A DNA stretch of 64,000 nt from G963667675 sp963667675 (GCA_963667675.1 OY763929.1:248001-312000), one strand, 5' to 3'; shown: positions 42,374-51,418, counted from the first letter of the stretch. Made by a program: numbers and translations. The notes: generated by a model not told the origin, from the sequence alone.

Positions 42374-43666
42374 ATGGAGCTTACAGTATCTGAGCGGCTT
42401 TTCGCCGAAGCCCAGAAGTACATTCCCGGCGGCGTGAACAGCCCGGTGCGTTCTTTCCGGGCCGTGGAGGGCACGCCCCTGTTCATCACTCGAGGCGAGG
42501 GCGCGCGGATATGGGACGCTGACGGCAACGAGTTTATCGACTATGTAGGCTCATGGGGGCCGCTGGTGCTGGGCCACACCCACCCGGCGGTGCTGGGGGC
42601 GCTGAGAAAGGCCGCTGAAAAGGGCGTGAGCTTCGGCGCCTTGGTCGAAGGGGAAGTGGAGTTGGCCCGGACGATATGCCAGGCCATTCCTTCGGTGGAG
42701 ACGGTGCGGCTGGTGAACTCGGGCACCGAAGCGTGCATGAGCGCGATCCGGCTGGCGCGGGCTTTTACGCGGCGAAACAAAATCATCAAATTCGCCGGGT
42801 GCTATCACGGCCATGCCGACGGGCTGTTGGTCAAGGCGGGGTCCGGAGCATTGACCCACGGAATCGCCACCAGCGCGGGGGTGCCGGAGTCTTATGCCAA
42901 AGAGACCCTGGTGGCCGACTACAACGACCTGGCGTCGGTGGAACGGTATTTTGACGCCAATGCCGGCGACATTGCGGGGGTCATCGTGGAGCCGGTGGCG
43001 GGGAACATGGGAGTGGTGCCGCCCGTAGACGGATTCCTCTCAGGGTTGCGCCGGTTGACAGCTGGGGCAGGGGCATTATTGATATTCGACGAGGTAATCA
43101 CGGGATTCAGGGTGGCCTACGGCGGGGCCCAAAGCATCTTCGGCGTGACGCCGGACATTACCTGCCTGGGTAAAATCATCGGCGGCGGGCTGCCGGTGGG
43201 GGCCTATGGGGGGCGCAGAGACATAATGGAAATGGTTGCTCCGCTGGGACCCATGTACCAGGCCGGGACCCTGTCGGGGAATCCCCTGGCCGTAGCCGCG
43301 GGCATCGCAACTCTGCGGGAGTTGTCGCAGCCGGGGACCTACAAGAGGCTGGAGGCTACATCCTGCACGTTGACCGGTGGGCTTTCGGAGATTTTTGGGC
43401 GGCTGGAAGTTCCGGGAACGATAAACCGGGTGGGGTCGGCGTTCTGCGGATTCTTCAATCCGGGTCCGGTGGAGAATCTGACCGACGCGGAAATGTCGGA
43501 TACCAACCGGTACCGGCGGTACTTCCACGCCATGCTGGCCCACGGGGTGTATCTGGCGCCGTCGCAGTTCGAGGCCGGGTTTGTCTCGCTGGCGCACACG
43601 GAGTCGGAGTTAGACCAGACGCTGACGGCAGCGGAGGGGGCGTTGAGGAAAGTGGGGAGCGGCTGA
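42374..43666 (+). CDS. hemL: Glutamate-1-semialdehyde 2,1-aminomutase
   Basis: 430 residues. PGGVNSPVRSFRAV, NSGTEACMSAIRLAR, GCYHGHAD, LIFDEVITGFRVAYGG and the PLP lysine in CLGKIIGGGLPVGAYGG match GSAM. It turns glutamate 1-semialdehyde into 5-aminolevulinate for HemB. Translationally coupled with hemB. The partner enzyme HemA (glutamyl-tRNA reductase) is not in this operon. Confidence 0.96.
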   Translation: MELTVSERLFAEAQKYIPGGVNSPVRSFRAVEGTPLFITRGEGARIWDADGNEFIDYVGSWGPLVLGHTHPAVLGALRKAAEKGVSFGALVEGEVELARTICQAIPSVETVRLVNSGTEACMSAIRLARAFTRRNKIIKFAGCYHGHADGLLVKAGSGALTHGIATSAGVPESYAKETLVADYNDLASVERYFDANAGDIAGVIVEPVAGNMGVVPPVDGFLSGLRRLTAGAGALLIFDEVITGFRVAYGGAQSIFGVTPDITCLGKIIGGGLPVGAYGGRRDIMEMVAPLGPMYQAGTLSGNPLAVAAGIATLRELSQPGTYKRLEATSCTLTGGLSEIFGRLEVPGTINRVGSAFCGFFNPGPVENLTDAEMSDTNRYRRYFHAMLAHGVYLAPSQFEAGFVSLAHTESELDQTLTAAEGALRKVGSG

Positions 43667-43716
43667 AGTTTCCGGGCCGCGGAATAGGCCCAGGAGAACA
43701 ACTGCGTTAAACCAAA

Positions 43717-43744
43717 ACGGCCCGCCTGGTTATCGGCGGGCCGT
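43717..43744. terminator. Bidirectional intrinsic terminator between hemL and sodN
   Basis: ACGGCCCGCC (43717-43726) pairs with GGCGGGCCGT (43735-43744), 10 bp around TGGTTATC. On the minus strand it is followed by TTTTGGTTT, so it best serves sodN, and may also end the heme operon. Confidence 0.8.
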
Positions 43745-43769
43745 CGATTTGTGCCAAGGATATGGTGGA

Positions 43770-44222
43770 CTAGGTGCCGTAGCGGGCTGCGGCATTGGGG
43801 TCGCTGTATTCCACGTTCTTGGTGGCCCAGAAGGCCGTGGCGATGTCGTCCACCGCGGCTACCAGTTCTTCGCAGGCGGCCATGTCAACCGTCTGGCGGC
43901 AGCGGCCGGCCAGTTTCAGGGCGGCGTTGAACTTGGCGGCCAGATCGTTGGCGTCGGTATTGGGCCAGGCGTAGTCGGCCCATAGGATTCGGAGCTCGCG
44001 CTTGCAGAGTTCGGCGTGCTCCTCCTTGGTCGCTATGTAGCGGGCCATAGTATTGGCGAAGGCCACGTGGTCATCGCCTTCTTCCAGGGCCTGCATCCGC
44101 AGCACCATCTTCTGAACGGTCTGGGCGGCGATTTTCGCTGATACCGGATCGTAGATCCCGCAGGGAATGTCGCAGTGGGCTTCGGCTATCTGGGCATTCA
44201 ACAGCCCCAGTGGGTTAAACAT
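43770..44222 (-). CDS. sodN: Nickel superoxide dismutase proenzyme
   Basis: 150 residues from ATG 44222. A 15-residue leader (MFNPLGLLNAQIAEA) precedes HCDIPCGIYDP, the nickel hook in which His1, Cys2 and Cys6 of the mature enzyme bind Ni. The rest is the four-helix bundle with TKEEHAELCKRELRILW. The leader must be removed exactly before His for activity. The second ATG is chosen because GAGGA is 7 bases upstream of it but touches the first. No SodX-like peptidase gene is next to it. It dismutates superoxide in the cytoplasm. Confidence 0.95.
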   Translation of the reverse strand: MFNPLGLLNAQIAEAHCDIPCGIYDPVSAKIAAQTVQKMVLRMQALEEGDDHVAFANTMARYIATKEEHAELCKRELRILWADYAWPNTDANDLAAKFNAALKLAGRCRQTVDMAACEELVAAVDDIATAFWATKNVEYSDPNAAARYGT

Positions 44223-44572
44223 ATTCATTTCCTCGCTTGTGTGAGATTTGGAGCAGGCACAAGATTACAAGAAAAAGGGCTGGTTAGCAAGTCCTACCCC
44301 CGCAGCTAATAAGGGCGCACAGCACCCTACCTTGACGATGGCTATCGGGAGTAATGCCGTGAAGGACAGGATTCTACCAAACCAACAAACGGCGCCTCGA
44401 ACGGAGCATGACGCTCCCCATATTGCGGTTGTCCGCAAAGCATGTTTCAATGTCTCCATCCAGAAGGTAGGACGTGGCTAATACCAGACCGACAGGTACG
44501 ACCGACTACAGCAGGCCATGCCAATGCAGTTAGGGTCGCTAATGTTCTCACCGGGAAACCCTAGGAGGCTAT
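44223..44572. other. Intergenic region between sodN and a small gene
   Basis: No supported gene or repeat. A 78-codon open run at 44248-44481 lacks a ribosome site and has poor composition. It should contain the sodN promoter and that of the small gene at 44573, but I see no clear consensus. Confidence 0.5.
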
Positions 44573-44824
44573 ATGACCAACGGTGACAGCCGCTTAGAAG
44601 ATCGCGTACAAGCTCTTGAAGAGTTAGCTCGCATCACTAGCGAATGGGCCGCGCTGGCGGAACGCGACCAAGAACGGCTGGACCGTTGGGCCAGAGACGC
44701 GGAACAACGTCTACAAGAGTTGGAGCGAAGCCGAACAGCGAGCAATGAACTTGTCAGCCGAATGTTGACTGTCACGACGAAGATGCAAGCTGACATCAAC
44801 GAGCATATTGAGACGCAGCACTGA
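44573..44824 (+). CDS. Small coiled-coil protein
   Basis: Not recognised. 83 residues, nearly all predicted helix with heptad-like spacing (RLEDRVQALEELARITSEW, RWARDAEQRLQELERSR), no Cys, no membrane segment. AGGAGG 4 bases before the ATG is a strong ribosome site and supports a real gene. Composition is somewhat less GC-rich than neighbours. It may be a structural or regulatory adaptor; function unknown. Confidence 0.6.
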   Translation: MTNGDSRLEDRVQALEELARITSEWAALAERDQERLDRWARDAEQRLQELERSRTASNELVSRMLTVTTKMQADINEHIETQH

Positions 44825-44872
44825 CATGCTCCCGCAGATGGCCCTTCGGTAATCGCTGCTACGGCGCTGGGA

Positions 44873-45913
44873 TCAGGTAAGCGGGAAGGGCGATTGCCAC
44901 CATTTGCCGGTGTCGTTGACGCGGATAGACTCCACCCACTTGACCCACTCGAAGCCCCGTTTGCCGGGGGCTGCCAACCGCACCGGATAGCCGTGTCCGT
45001 GGGAGATGGGTTCTCCACCGACGTGGGTGGCCAGCAGGTACCCGTCGGCCTCTTTCAGGGAGAAGCGGCGCTGGTATCCGGTAACCGACCGCACGGTAAT
45101 GCTGCCTGCGCCGAGCTTGACGCCTGCGGCTTGCAGGACTTCCCTCAAGGGCATTCCCTCCCATTCCTGGGTGGAATACCAGCCGCCGGTGCAGTCGAGC
45201 AGGGCGGTGAGCTTTTCCCGGCGGCCGGCCAGGTCTTCCAGCTTGAAGCTCAAGTTGTTGCCGACCAGACCTGAGACGCTTAGCCGCCAGGAGTCGCCGT
45301 TGACCCGGTCAGGATTGTCGTTGAGCCATGACGTGGTGGGGAAGGCATTGCCGGTGAAACTGCCCCGCTCGTAGGACCCGGTGAACCTCTGGCCGTCCGC
45401 GGAAAGCTGCACGGCATCGGCGGTAAAGTCCCCGGCGCGCCACAAGGCCAGGCCGGCGACGGTTAGTCCGGCCAGCCTCAAGAAGGAACGGCGCTGCACC
45501 CAGAATCGAGGGCGCAGGGTCCAGGAGTGGGTGAAGGTGTGCCAGGCCACCAGGGGCGCCAGCAGCAACGACAGGTATATGTGCCAGCTTACCCCGCTGA
45601 AGCCCAGATAGGTGAAGTAACCGCCGTAGCTCCAGTATATTCCGAGGCCCATGGCAGCCAGCAGCAACATGAATATGGCGATGGAGCCGAGCATCAGGGC
45701 GGGTTTCTGCCGCCACATGGCCAGGTTGGTGAGGGACATGAGGATGTTGCGGCCCTTCCACAGGAGCAGGGCGGCCAAGGCGTAGCCGGAGACACGGTGC
45801 ACGTGGAGCGCGATGGTCCAGTCGGACGAGCCTCCGATCAGCCCCAGAAACCCGGTGACTAAGGAGGTCCCGCCGACTAACAGGATGAAAACGTTGGCCC
45901 AAGGGTGCGCCAT
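44873..45913 (-). CDS. Membrane-anchored sulfite-oxidase-type molybdopterin oxidoreductase
   Basis: 346 residues. Four N-terminal helices (about 7-27, 33-52, 75-97, 108-125) carry His37, His39, His111, His125 and His129, suited to bind heme b. Then RRSFLRLAGLTVAGLAL (141-157) looks like an internal twin-arginine signal acting as the fifth helix. The C-terminal domain (about 165-346) is of the sulfite oxidase/MsrP fold: LLDCTGGWYSTQEW with the Mo-ligand Cys241, MPLREVLQAAGV, and GYPVRLAAPGKRGFEWVKWV. It would place the Mo cofactor outside and pass electrons through the heme helices. The substrate (sulfite, sulfoxide or other) is unknown. Confidence 0.85.
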   Translation of the reverse strand: MAHPWANVFILLVGGTSLVTGFLGLIGGSSDWTIALHVHRVSGYALAALLLWKGRNILMSLTNLAMWRQKPALMLGSIAIFMLLLAAMGLGIYWSYGGYFTYLGFSGVSWHIYLSLLLAPLVAWHTFTHSWTLRPRFWVQRRSFLRLAGLTVAGLALWRAGDFTADAVQLSADGQRFTGSYERGSFTGNAFPTTSWLNDNPDRVNGDSWRLSVSGLVGNNLSFKLEDLAGRREKLTALLDCTGGWYSTQEWEGMPLREVLQAAGVKLGAGSITVRSVTGYQRRFSLKEADGYLLATHVGGEPISHGHGYPVRLAAPGKRGFEWVKWVESIRVNDTGKWWQSPFPLT

Positions 45914-46040
45914 GTCGCTGTCCTACGGCAAGTTACAACTGCTGTACGTTGACCAGCTACGGTCGGTTTTAGTGACGCTGAGTGTGCCGGATGTCAGATG
46001 CTGTGGGCGGGACAAGCCATTCGCGGTGTACTCGCCGGGA

Positions 46041-46877
46041 CTAGGCCGGCAGCTGGGTGTCGGGGTGGTCGCGGAGGTAGTGGGCTTGCCGGACCCCGAA
46101 GTCCTCCTGGAGTTGAATCGTAAGGCCGCCGTCGACCACCAGGGAATGGCCGGTGATGAACGCCGCCTCGTCGGAACTTAGAAACACCACGGCATTGGCT
46201 ATGTCCTCGGGTCTGCCAAGTTTTCTTAATGGGTATTGGTCCTGGAAGAAGCACTCCCCCGACGGATTCTGGTCCCAGCCGGCCCGGATACGCTCCGTGA
46301 CGATGTGCCCGGGACAAATGGCGTTGACCCTTATGCCCATGGGCCCAAAGTCGGTGGCCATCTGGCGGGTCAGCCCAATAACCGCCGCCTTGCCTGCCTC
46401 GTAGACCATCTTGCCGGGAGCAGCGAGCAGGCCGTGGACCGAGGAGACGTTGATGATGCTGCCCGCTCCCGTCTTGCGCATTTCGGGCACGGCGTACTTG
46501 GCGGCGAGGAATATGGCCTTGACCAGCAGGGACATGCCAAAGTCCCAGTCCTCTTCGGTAGTTTCCAGCGCTCCTTCGGCCCCGCTGCCGTGCTTGGGGT
46601 TGTAGGCATTGTTGACCAGGATGTCCAACCGGCCCCACAACTCGACCGTGTAGTCAATCATAGACTTGATGTCTTGGTGCCTGGACAGGTCGGCGTTGAT
46701 GCTCTCGGCCGTTCCGCCCCAGGCGCGAATGCCGGCAACATTGGCGTCGCCAGTGGCCTCGTCAATGTCGGCAATCAGCACCTGCGCCCCCTCTTCCGCC
46801 AGCCGGCGGGCGCAGCTTCCGCCGATGCCCTGGGCGCCGCCGGTGACGATGGCTGCCTGGCCGTCCAGTCTGCCCAT
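46041..46877 (-). CDS. SDR family oxidoreductase
   Basis: 278 residues. TGGAQGIGGSCARRLAEEG cofactor loop, Asp in IADIDEATG (NAD type), NNAYNP in place of NNAG, catalytic Ser in NVSSVHG, and YEAGKAA as the YxxxK. The end GHSLVVDGGL is followed by a 24-residue tail. NNAY in place of NNAG is a small departure. GAGGTGAG precedes the ATG. Substrate unknown. It is followed on the same strand-neighbourhood by the divergent-facing oxidoreductase but with no clear operon. Confidence 0.88.
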   Translation of the reverse strand: MGRLDGQAAIVTGGAQGIGGSCARRLAEEGAQVLIADIDEATGDANVAGIRAWGGTAESINADLSRHQDIKSMIDYTVELWGRLDILVNNAYNPKHGSGAEGALETTEEDWDFGMSLLVKAIFLAAKYAVPEMRKTGAGSIINVSSVHGLLAAPGKMVYEAGKAAVIGLTRQMATDFGPMGIRVNAICPGHIVTERIRAGWDQNPSGECFFQDQYPLRKLGRPEDIANAVVFLSSDEAAFITGHSLVVDGGLTIQLQEDFGVRQAHYLRDHPDTQLPA

Positions 46878-46988
46878 TGCTCACCTCACTGTACGGGGTT
46901 GTTGTCGCTTACCTACCACCAAGCCTTGAATGATCAGGGAATTGCCCTTGCAACTCCATCCGCCGCAGACTGGCAGCCCGCCGGAAGG

Positions 46989-48830
46989 CTATTCAGCAGG
47001 AGCCCTTCTTCGCGTGGGAGTGTCGGCGATGTAGCCCGACAAGTTTAGAGCGGTGTGGATCAGCCCGGTGTGGGAATAGGCTTGGGGAAAGTTGCCCAGT
47101 TGCCTACCCAGGTCCGGGTCGAACATCTCGGCAAAAAGGCCCAGGTGGTTGGCCCGCTTGGTAATCATCTCGTGAAAGTAGTCCATTCCCTTGTCGGTCT
47201 GCCCGGTGTAAATCAGGTTTCCAATCAGCCAGAAACTGAGGAGGGTGAATGCGCCTTCCCGCTGGCCTTCCAGTCCGTCGTCGGTCTCCTCCGGCAGATA
47301 GCGCCAGACCAAGGGGCCGTCGGTCAACTCGCGTTCTATGGCATCCACGTTTTGCCGGACGCGCGGGTCGTCACGCGGTATTAGACCCAGGAAGGGTATG
47401 GCCAGGTTGGAAGCATCCAACGCTTCAGAGCCGTACCGCTGCCGGAAGGCCTGCTTATCCGAACTCCATCCCAAGTCCAGTATCTCGGTCTTGATGGTGT
47501 CGGCGGCCAAAGACCAGCGCCGGTACAACCGTCTTTCCCCGCGGGCGGCGGCGATGTAGGCGGCCTGGTCAAGGGCAGCCCAACACATGACCTTGGAGTA
47601 TACGAAGTGCTGCTGGTCGCCCCGAACCTCCCACACTCCCCGGTCTTTTCGATGCCAATTGCCCATAACCGTTTCGGCCAGGGAACTGACCAGTTCCCAG
47701 GCGGCTTCCGGTATTTCTCCGTGGAGGGTAAGCAGGGAATGGATGGACAGGATGACCTCGCCGAAAACGTCCATCTGCAGATGGTCGGCGGCAGCGTTGC
47801 CGATGCGGACGGGACCGGAGTTCTCGTAGCCGCTGAGATGGTCGAGGGTGCATTCGCGCAGGGACGAACTGGGAGTTATGCCGTAGACGATGCGAGTCTT
47901 GCGGCGCCCCAACTGGCACTGCTGCAGGAGCCAGTGCATGTAGCGGTCGGCCCCATAGGCGTCACCCAGACGGTAGAGGATGTCCACGGTGAATGCAGTG
48001 TCACGCAGCCAGGAGAACCTGTAGTCCCAGTTGCGGGAGCCCCCCAGCGTCTCGGGCAGGCTGGTAGTGGGAGCGGCGACTATGGCCCCGGTGCGTTGGT
48101 ACATCATCAGGTGAAGGGCCAGGAAGGAACGTACCACCGAGTCCCGCCACAGCCCTTCGTAGTTCATTCTGGCCACCAGGCCGCGCCAATAGCGCTGGGT
48201 GTGCTCCAGCTTTTCCGCGGTGCGGCTGCCCTCCAAGCTGGAAGGGCCGCCGTGGCCGTAGGAAAGCACGAAGGTTACGGTCTGTTCCTCGGTAAGTTGA
48301 AAGTCATGCACGACGCCGCGGTCGTCGCAGCCCAGGGAGATGTCTGCCAGCAGCGTCATGGTCTGCCGTCCGCCCTTGGCCTGGACCGCGCCTCTCCCTG
48401 CGTTGCCGCCCACAGAGCGGAAGCTGGGGACGGTGCGTGCGTAGTCGTGCCTGGGTTGGAAATCGCAGCGCAGCGCAACGCTTCCCGACCGGCAGGCGAC
48501 TATCCGGTGGATTTCGTTGGGGGCTATTGGAGGAGTCTCTGGGTTGTTGTCGTGGTCGGCGGGAGCGGGCATAAAGTCGGTAAGGGATACAATCCCGGAG
48601 GCCGTGCGGAAGGTGGTCTGCAGGACGTTGGTGTCGGCTACGTATTCCTGCCTGGCCTCAATGACGGGTTCAGTGGGGTTGATGCGGAAACGGCCGCCCA
48701 CTTCGGGGTCGAGGATAGCGGCGAACACACTGGGGGAGTCGAAGCGCGGAAAGCAGCACCAGTCAATCGAGCCGTCGATACCGACAAGCGCCGCCGAGGA
48801 CATGTTGCCTATCAGTCCGTAGTCGTACAC
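46989..48830 (-). CDS. Glycoside hydrolase family 15 protein (glucoamylase/trehalase-like)
   Basis: 613 residues. The N-terminal beta domain starts DYGLIGNMSSAALVGIDGSI and DWCCFPRFDSPSVFAAILD, typical of bacterial GH15; the (alpha/alpha)6 catalytic domain has GGSRNWDYRFSWLRDTAF and the C-terminal NFPQAYSHTGLIHTALNL. No signal peptide, so it is cytoplasmic and may act on trehalose, glycogen-derived glucans or maltooligosaccharides. GTG at 48830 is the start. Alone on its strand, with SDR gene downstream by 112 bases. Confidence 0.92.
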   Translation of the reverse strand: MYDYGLIGNMSSAALVGIDGSIDWCCFPRFDSPSVFAAILDPEVGGRFRINPTEPVIEARQEYVADTNVLQTTFRTASGIVSLTDFMPAPADHDNNPETPPIAPNEIHRIVACRSGSVALRCDFQPRHDYARTVPSFRSVGGNAGRGAVQAKGGRQTMTLLADISLGCDDRGVVHDFQLTEEQTVTFVLSYGHGGPSSLEGSRTAEKLEHTQRYWRGLVARMNYEGLWRDSVVRSFLALHLMMYQRTGAIVAAPTTSLPETLGGSRNWDYRFSWLRDTAFTVDILYRLGDAYGADRYMHWLLQQCQLGRRKTRIVYGITPSSSLRECTLDHLSGYENSGPVRIGNAAADHLQMDVFGEVILSIHSLLTLHGEIPEAAWELVSSLAETVMGNWHRKDRGVWEVRGDQQHFVYSKVMCWAALDQAAYIAAARGERRLYRRWSLAADTIKTEILDLGWSSDKQAFRQRYGSEALDASNLAIPFLGLIPRDDPRVRQNVDAIERELTDGPLVWRYLPEETDDGLEGQREGAFTLLSFWLIGNLIYTGQTDKGMDYFHEMITKRANHLGLFAEMFDPDLGRQLGNFPQAYSHTGLIHTALNLSGYIADTPTRRRAPAE

Positions 48831-49123
48831 GCTTGATGTGGTGCACAGCGATGCTGGATAGTGAGGCTTCTTATGTAGCTAAATGTAACACCACGGAGCG
48901 CAGCGATGCAACGAACGGAACGGGAATTTTCTTCCGGTGTTGCCTGGAGGCCATTGGGACAGCCTGGCCTTAAGAACCGCAACAATGGCGGGAGGGGAGG
49001 AGGAGAATCTGTTAAAATGTTCGCGTTTTGGCCATTGTCCGGCCTGGCGTGACTAACGGAAGGGCGCCACTGTGGCCGCCCGTGAGAATCCTCCACCTGT
49101 TACAGCATGAAGGAGATTAGGGA

Positions 49124-49882
49124 ATGAGCTTATCCAAAACGATTCGCAACGGGTTGTTAATCGTTACTTTGGTGACGGCCTTCCTGTTTTCGGCCGCTGC
49201 CTGCGGCGGGTCGTCCGCCACCGATGATGCGGCCGATGCCACAGCGACCCCGGAGTTGTCGTTGGATGAATTGCTTTCCGAGTTGGGTGGGAACCTGGCA
49301 GGCATGGAAACGGTGAAATTCGGACTTGTCGATGAGTATGAATCGGGAGCGCCATTCTTCACTATGAGCCTCAAGAGCCTGGAGGGAGAGATTAAAGCTC
49401 CAGCCAGCTTCCGGATGGTGGTGAAGGTGGAGAACCCGGGTTTTGGGTTCGTGGAAATCAGCATGCTGGCCGTAGGGGAAGAGGCGTTCATGAAGTTCTC
49501 CGAAGACTCGCCTTGGGTCTCGCTGCCCCTGGACCAAGTCCCCTTCAACTTCGCCGGGCTGGGGCCCACGTTGCGGGACTTGCTTCCCCTGATGAAGGAC
49601 ACGGGCATCACCGGCCGGGAGTCGATAGAGGGCGACCAGACCATTCGGGTCGAAGGCTACGTCCAGTCCGAGGAGCTGTCCAACCTTATCACCACGGTAG
49701 ACTCTGGTCATCGGGTGGACTTGACCCTGTGGATTACCGAAGACGAGATTAACCTGCGGCAGTTGAGGATCGACGGCCAAATATACGACGACGACGGGCC
49801 GGAAACCAGCCGCCTGTTAAGCATCACGGGCATCGACGACCCCGTTGAAATCGAACTTCCGGACGTGGCATCCGGCCAGTGA
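49124..49882 (+). CDS. LprG/LppX-type lipoprotein
   Basis: 252 residues. Signal peptide with lipobox SAAACGG, an acidic linker, then a LppX/LprAFG-like half-barrel: LLSELGGNLAGMETVKFG, an APASFRMVVKV strand pair, and PWVSLPLDQVPFNFAG. Mycobacterial LprG binds triacylated lipids in a hydrophobic cavity and works with the efflux protein P55 encoded next to it. Here the next gene is also an MFS transporter and overlaps by 4 bases (GTGA), the same pairing. GAAGGAGA precedes the ATG. Confidence 0.8.
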   Translation: MSLSKTIRNGLLIVTLVTAFLFSAAACGGSSATDDAADATATPELSLDELLSELGGNLAGMETVKFGLVDEYESGAPFFTMSLKSLEGEIKAPASFRMVVKVENPGFGFVEISMLAVGEEAFMKFSEDSPWVSLPLDQVPFNFAGLGPTLRDLLPLMKDTGITGRESIEGDQTIRVEGYVQSEELSNLITTVDSGHRVDLTLWITEDEINLRQLRIDGQIYDDDGPETSRLLSITGIDDPVEIELPDVASGQ

Positions 49883-51351
49883 CCGCGAGCAGCGCCAGGG
49901 CGCGCCTCGCCTCGCTGGGTTCATCCCAGTCGGTAGTCCTGGGCATCATCTGCCTGGGAGTATTCTCCACGGCCTTGGACCAGACGGTAGTGGTCGCCGC
50001 GCTGCCCAGCGTAATGGTGGACCTGGAGATTCCCCTTACCGACCTGGACCGGGCTTCGTGGATTGTCACCGGGTATTTGGTTGCGTACACAGTGGCGATG
50101 CCCCTGGCGGGACGGCTGTCGGACGTACACGGTCGAATCAGGATGTTCCAGTGGGCGTTGGTCCTGTTTTCAATAGGGTCGGGGTTGGTGGCGGTTGCCC
50201 CGGACTTCGAATGGGTGGTATCCGCCAGGGTGTTGCAGGCCATCGGCGGCGGCGCTACGGTGCCCATCGGGTTGGCCCTGGCTGCGGGCGCGGTGGCCCC
50301 GGAGAAGAGAGGGGTTGCCCTGGGCCTGGTGGCCGCCTCGGCCGAGGCGGGCTCGGTCCTGGGGCCGCTTTATGGGGGCGGGATCATCGAATGGATCGGC
50401 TGGCGGTGGATATTCTGGCTGGACATACCGCAGAGTTTCGTCCTGATTGCCCTTCTGGCGCTTTTGCCCAACCGGGCCAACCCCGAGGCCAAGATGGACT
50501 ACTTTGGAGCGGTGACCTTGGTGGCAGCCCTGACCGTGCTGACCATGGCCCTGTCCCAGAGGAGTCTCTTTGCGATGGACTCGGTTACCCCGTATTTGAT
50601 GATAGCCTTGGGCATCCTGTTGGTGGTCGTATTGATAGTGGTGCAGAGGCGGGTGGCTCAACCGCTGCTGGCGTCCTTCCTGTACAGTTCCAGGGTCTTC
50701 GTGTCGGCCAGCGTCACCCAGTTCCTGGTTGGGGTCGCCCTAATCATATCCTTGGTGTGCGTGCCCTTGATGGCCAGCACCGTTATGGAGAAGAAGGCCT
50801 GGGAGTCTGCCCTGCACCTGGTGCGCCTTACCGCGGCCATTCCGGTGGGGGCGATCCTGGGAGGCTACATCCTGCGCTGGACGGGAGTGAGGGCGGTGTG
50901 CATAACCGGGCTTGGCCTCATGGGGGTGGGCCTGCTGAGGATGAGCGGCTGGGAAACGGACGTGGCGGAAATCGAGTTGTCGGTGCCGCTGGCCGCCGCG
51001 GGCCTGGGATTTGGGCTGGTCATCCCGCCCATCAGCGTCGCCGCCCTGAGCGCCTCGCCAAGTCACTATTGGGGCACGGCGGCCTCGCTGATTACGGCGT
51101 CGCGCATGATTGGGATGGCGCTGGGGCTGTCGGCGTTGGCAGCGTGGGGCATCGAGCGTTTCTACAGCCTGACCGGCCACGTGACGAGCATCGGGGAAAC
51201 GTTCGAGGAGACCCAGGCCCCATTGATAGAGGCCGGGGTGACGGTGTTCCAGAACCTGTTTACCATAGCGGGGTTCCTGTCCCTGATAGCCATCCTGCCG
51301 GCGCTGCTGATGCGGGTAGACAACAACGAAGAAACGCCGCGCTTTATCTGA
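49879..51351 (+). CDS. MFS transporter, DHA2 (14-helix) type, P55-like
   Basis: 490 residues, 14 hydrophobic helices. LDQTVVVAALPSVMVDLEIP (motif of DHA2 drug exporters), GRLSDVHGRIRMFQ (loop 2-3), RVLQAIGGGATVP, and GPLYGGGIIEWIGWRWIFWL (motif C region) are seen. GTG start overlapping the lipoprotein stop. In mycobacteria the LprG-P55 pair moves triacylglycerides/glycolipids to the outer envelope and affects drug tolerance; the same job is an inference here. Confidence 0.87.
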   Translation: MTASSARARLASLGSSQSVVLGIICLGVFSTALDQTVVVAALPSVMVDLEIPLTDLDRASWIVTGYLVAYTVAMPLAGRLSDVHGRIRMFQWALVLFSIGSGLVAVAPDFEWVVSARVLQAIGGGATVPIGLALAAGAVAPEKRGVALGLVAASAEAGSVLGPLYGGGIIEWIGWRWIFWLDIPQSFVLIALLALLPNRANPEAKMDYFGAVTLVAALTVLTMALSQRSLFAMDSVTPYLMIALGILLVVVLIVVQRRVAQPLLASFLYSSRVFVSASVTQFLVGVALIISLVCVPLMASTVMEKKAWESALHLVRLTAAIPVGAILGGYILRWTGVRAVCITGLGLMGVGLLRMSGWETDVAEIELSVPLAAAGLGFGLVIPPISVAALSASPSHYWGTAASLITASRMIGMALGLSALAAWGIERFYSLTGHVTSIGETFEETQAPLIEAGVTVFQNLFTIAGFLSLIAILPALLMRVDNNEETPRFI

Positions 51352-51367
51352 GTCCGGCTGCGGCGGG

Positions 51368-51418
51368 CAAAAATTTTAGATCCCCTTTCATTCCCTCTCA
51401 TTTCCTCCGATTTCGGGG
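51368..51418 (+). repeat. Dispersed AAAATTTTAG repeat, copy 2
   Basis: CAAAAATTTTAGATCCCC followed by CATTCCC/CATTTCC steps and a GGGG end, in the same orientation as copy 1 at 9315-9366. Confidence 0.7.

Noticed and set aside
44248..44481. 78-codon open frame between sodN and the coiled-coil gene
   Set aside because: No ribosome site, no family-like features, and not a peptidase as would be expected for a sodN neighbour.
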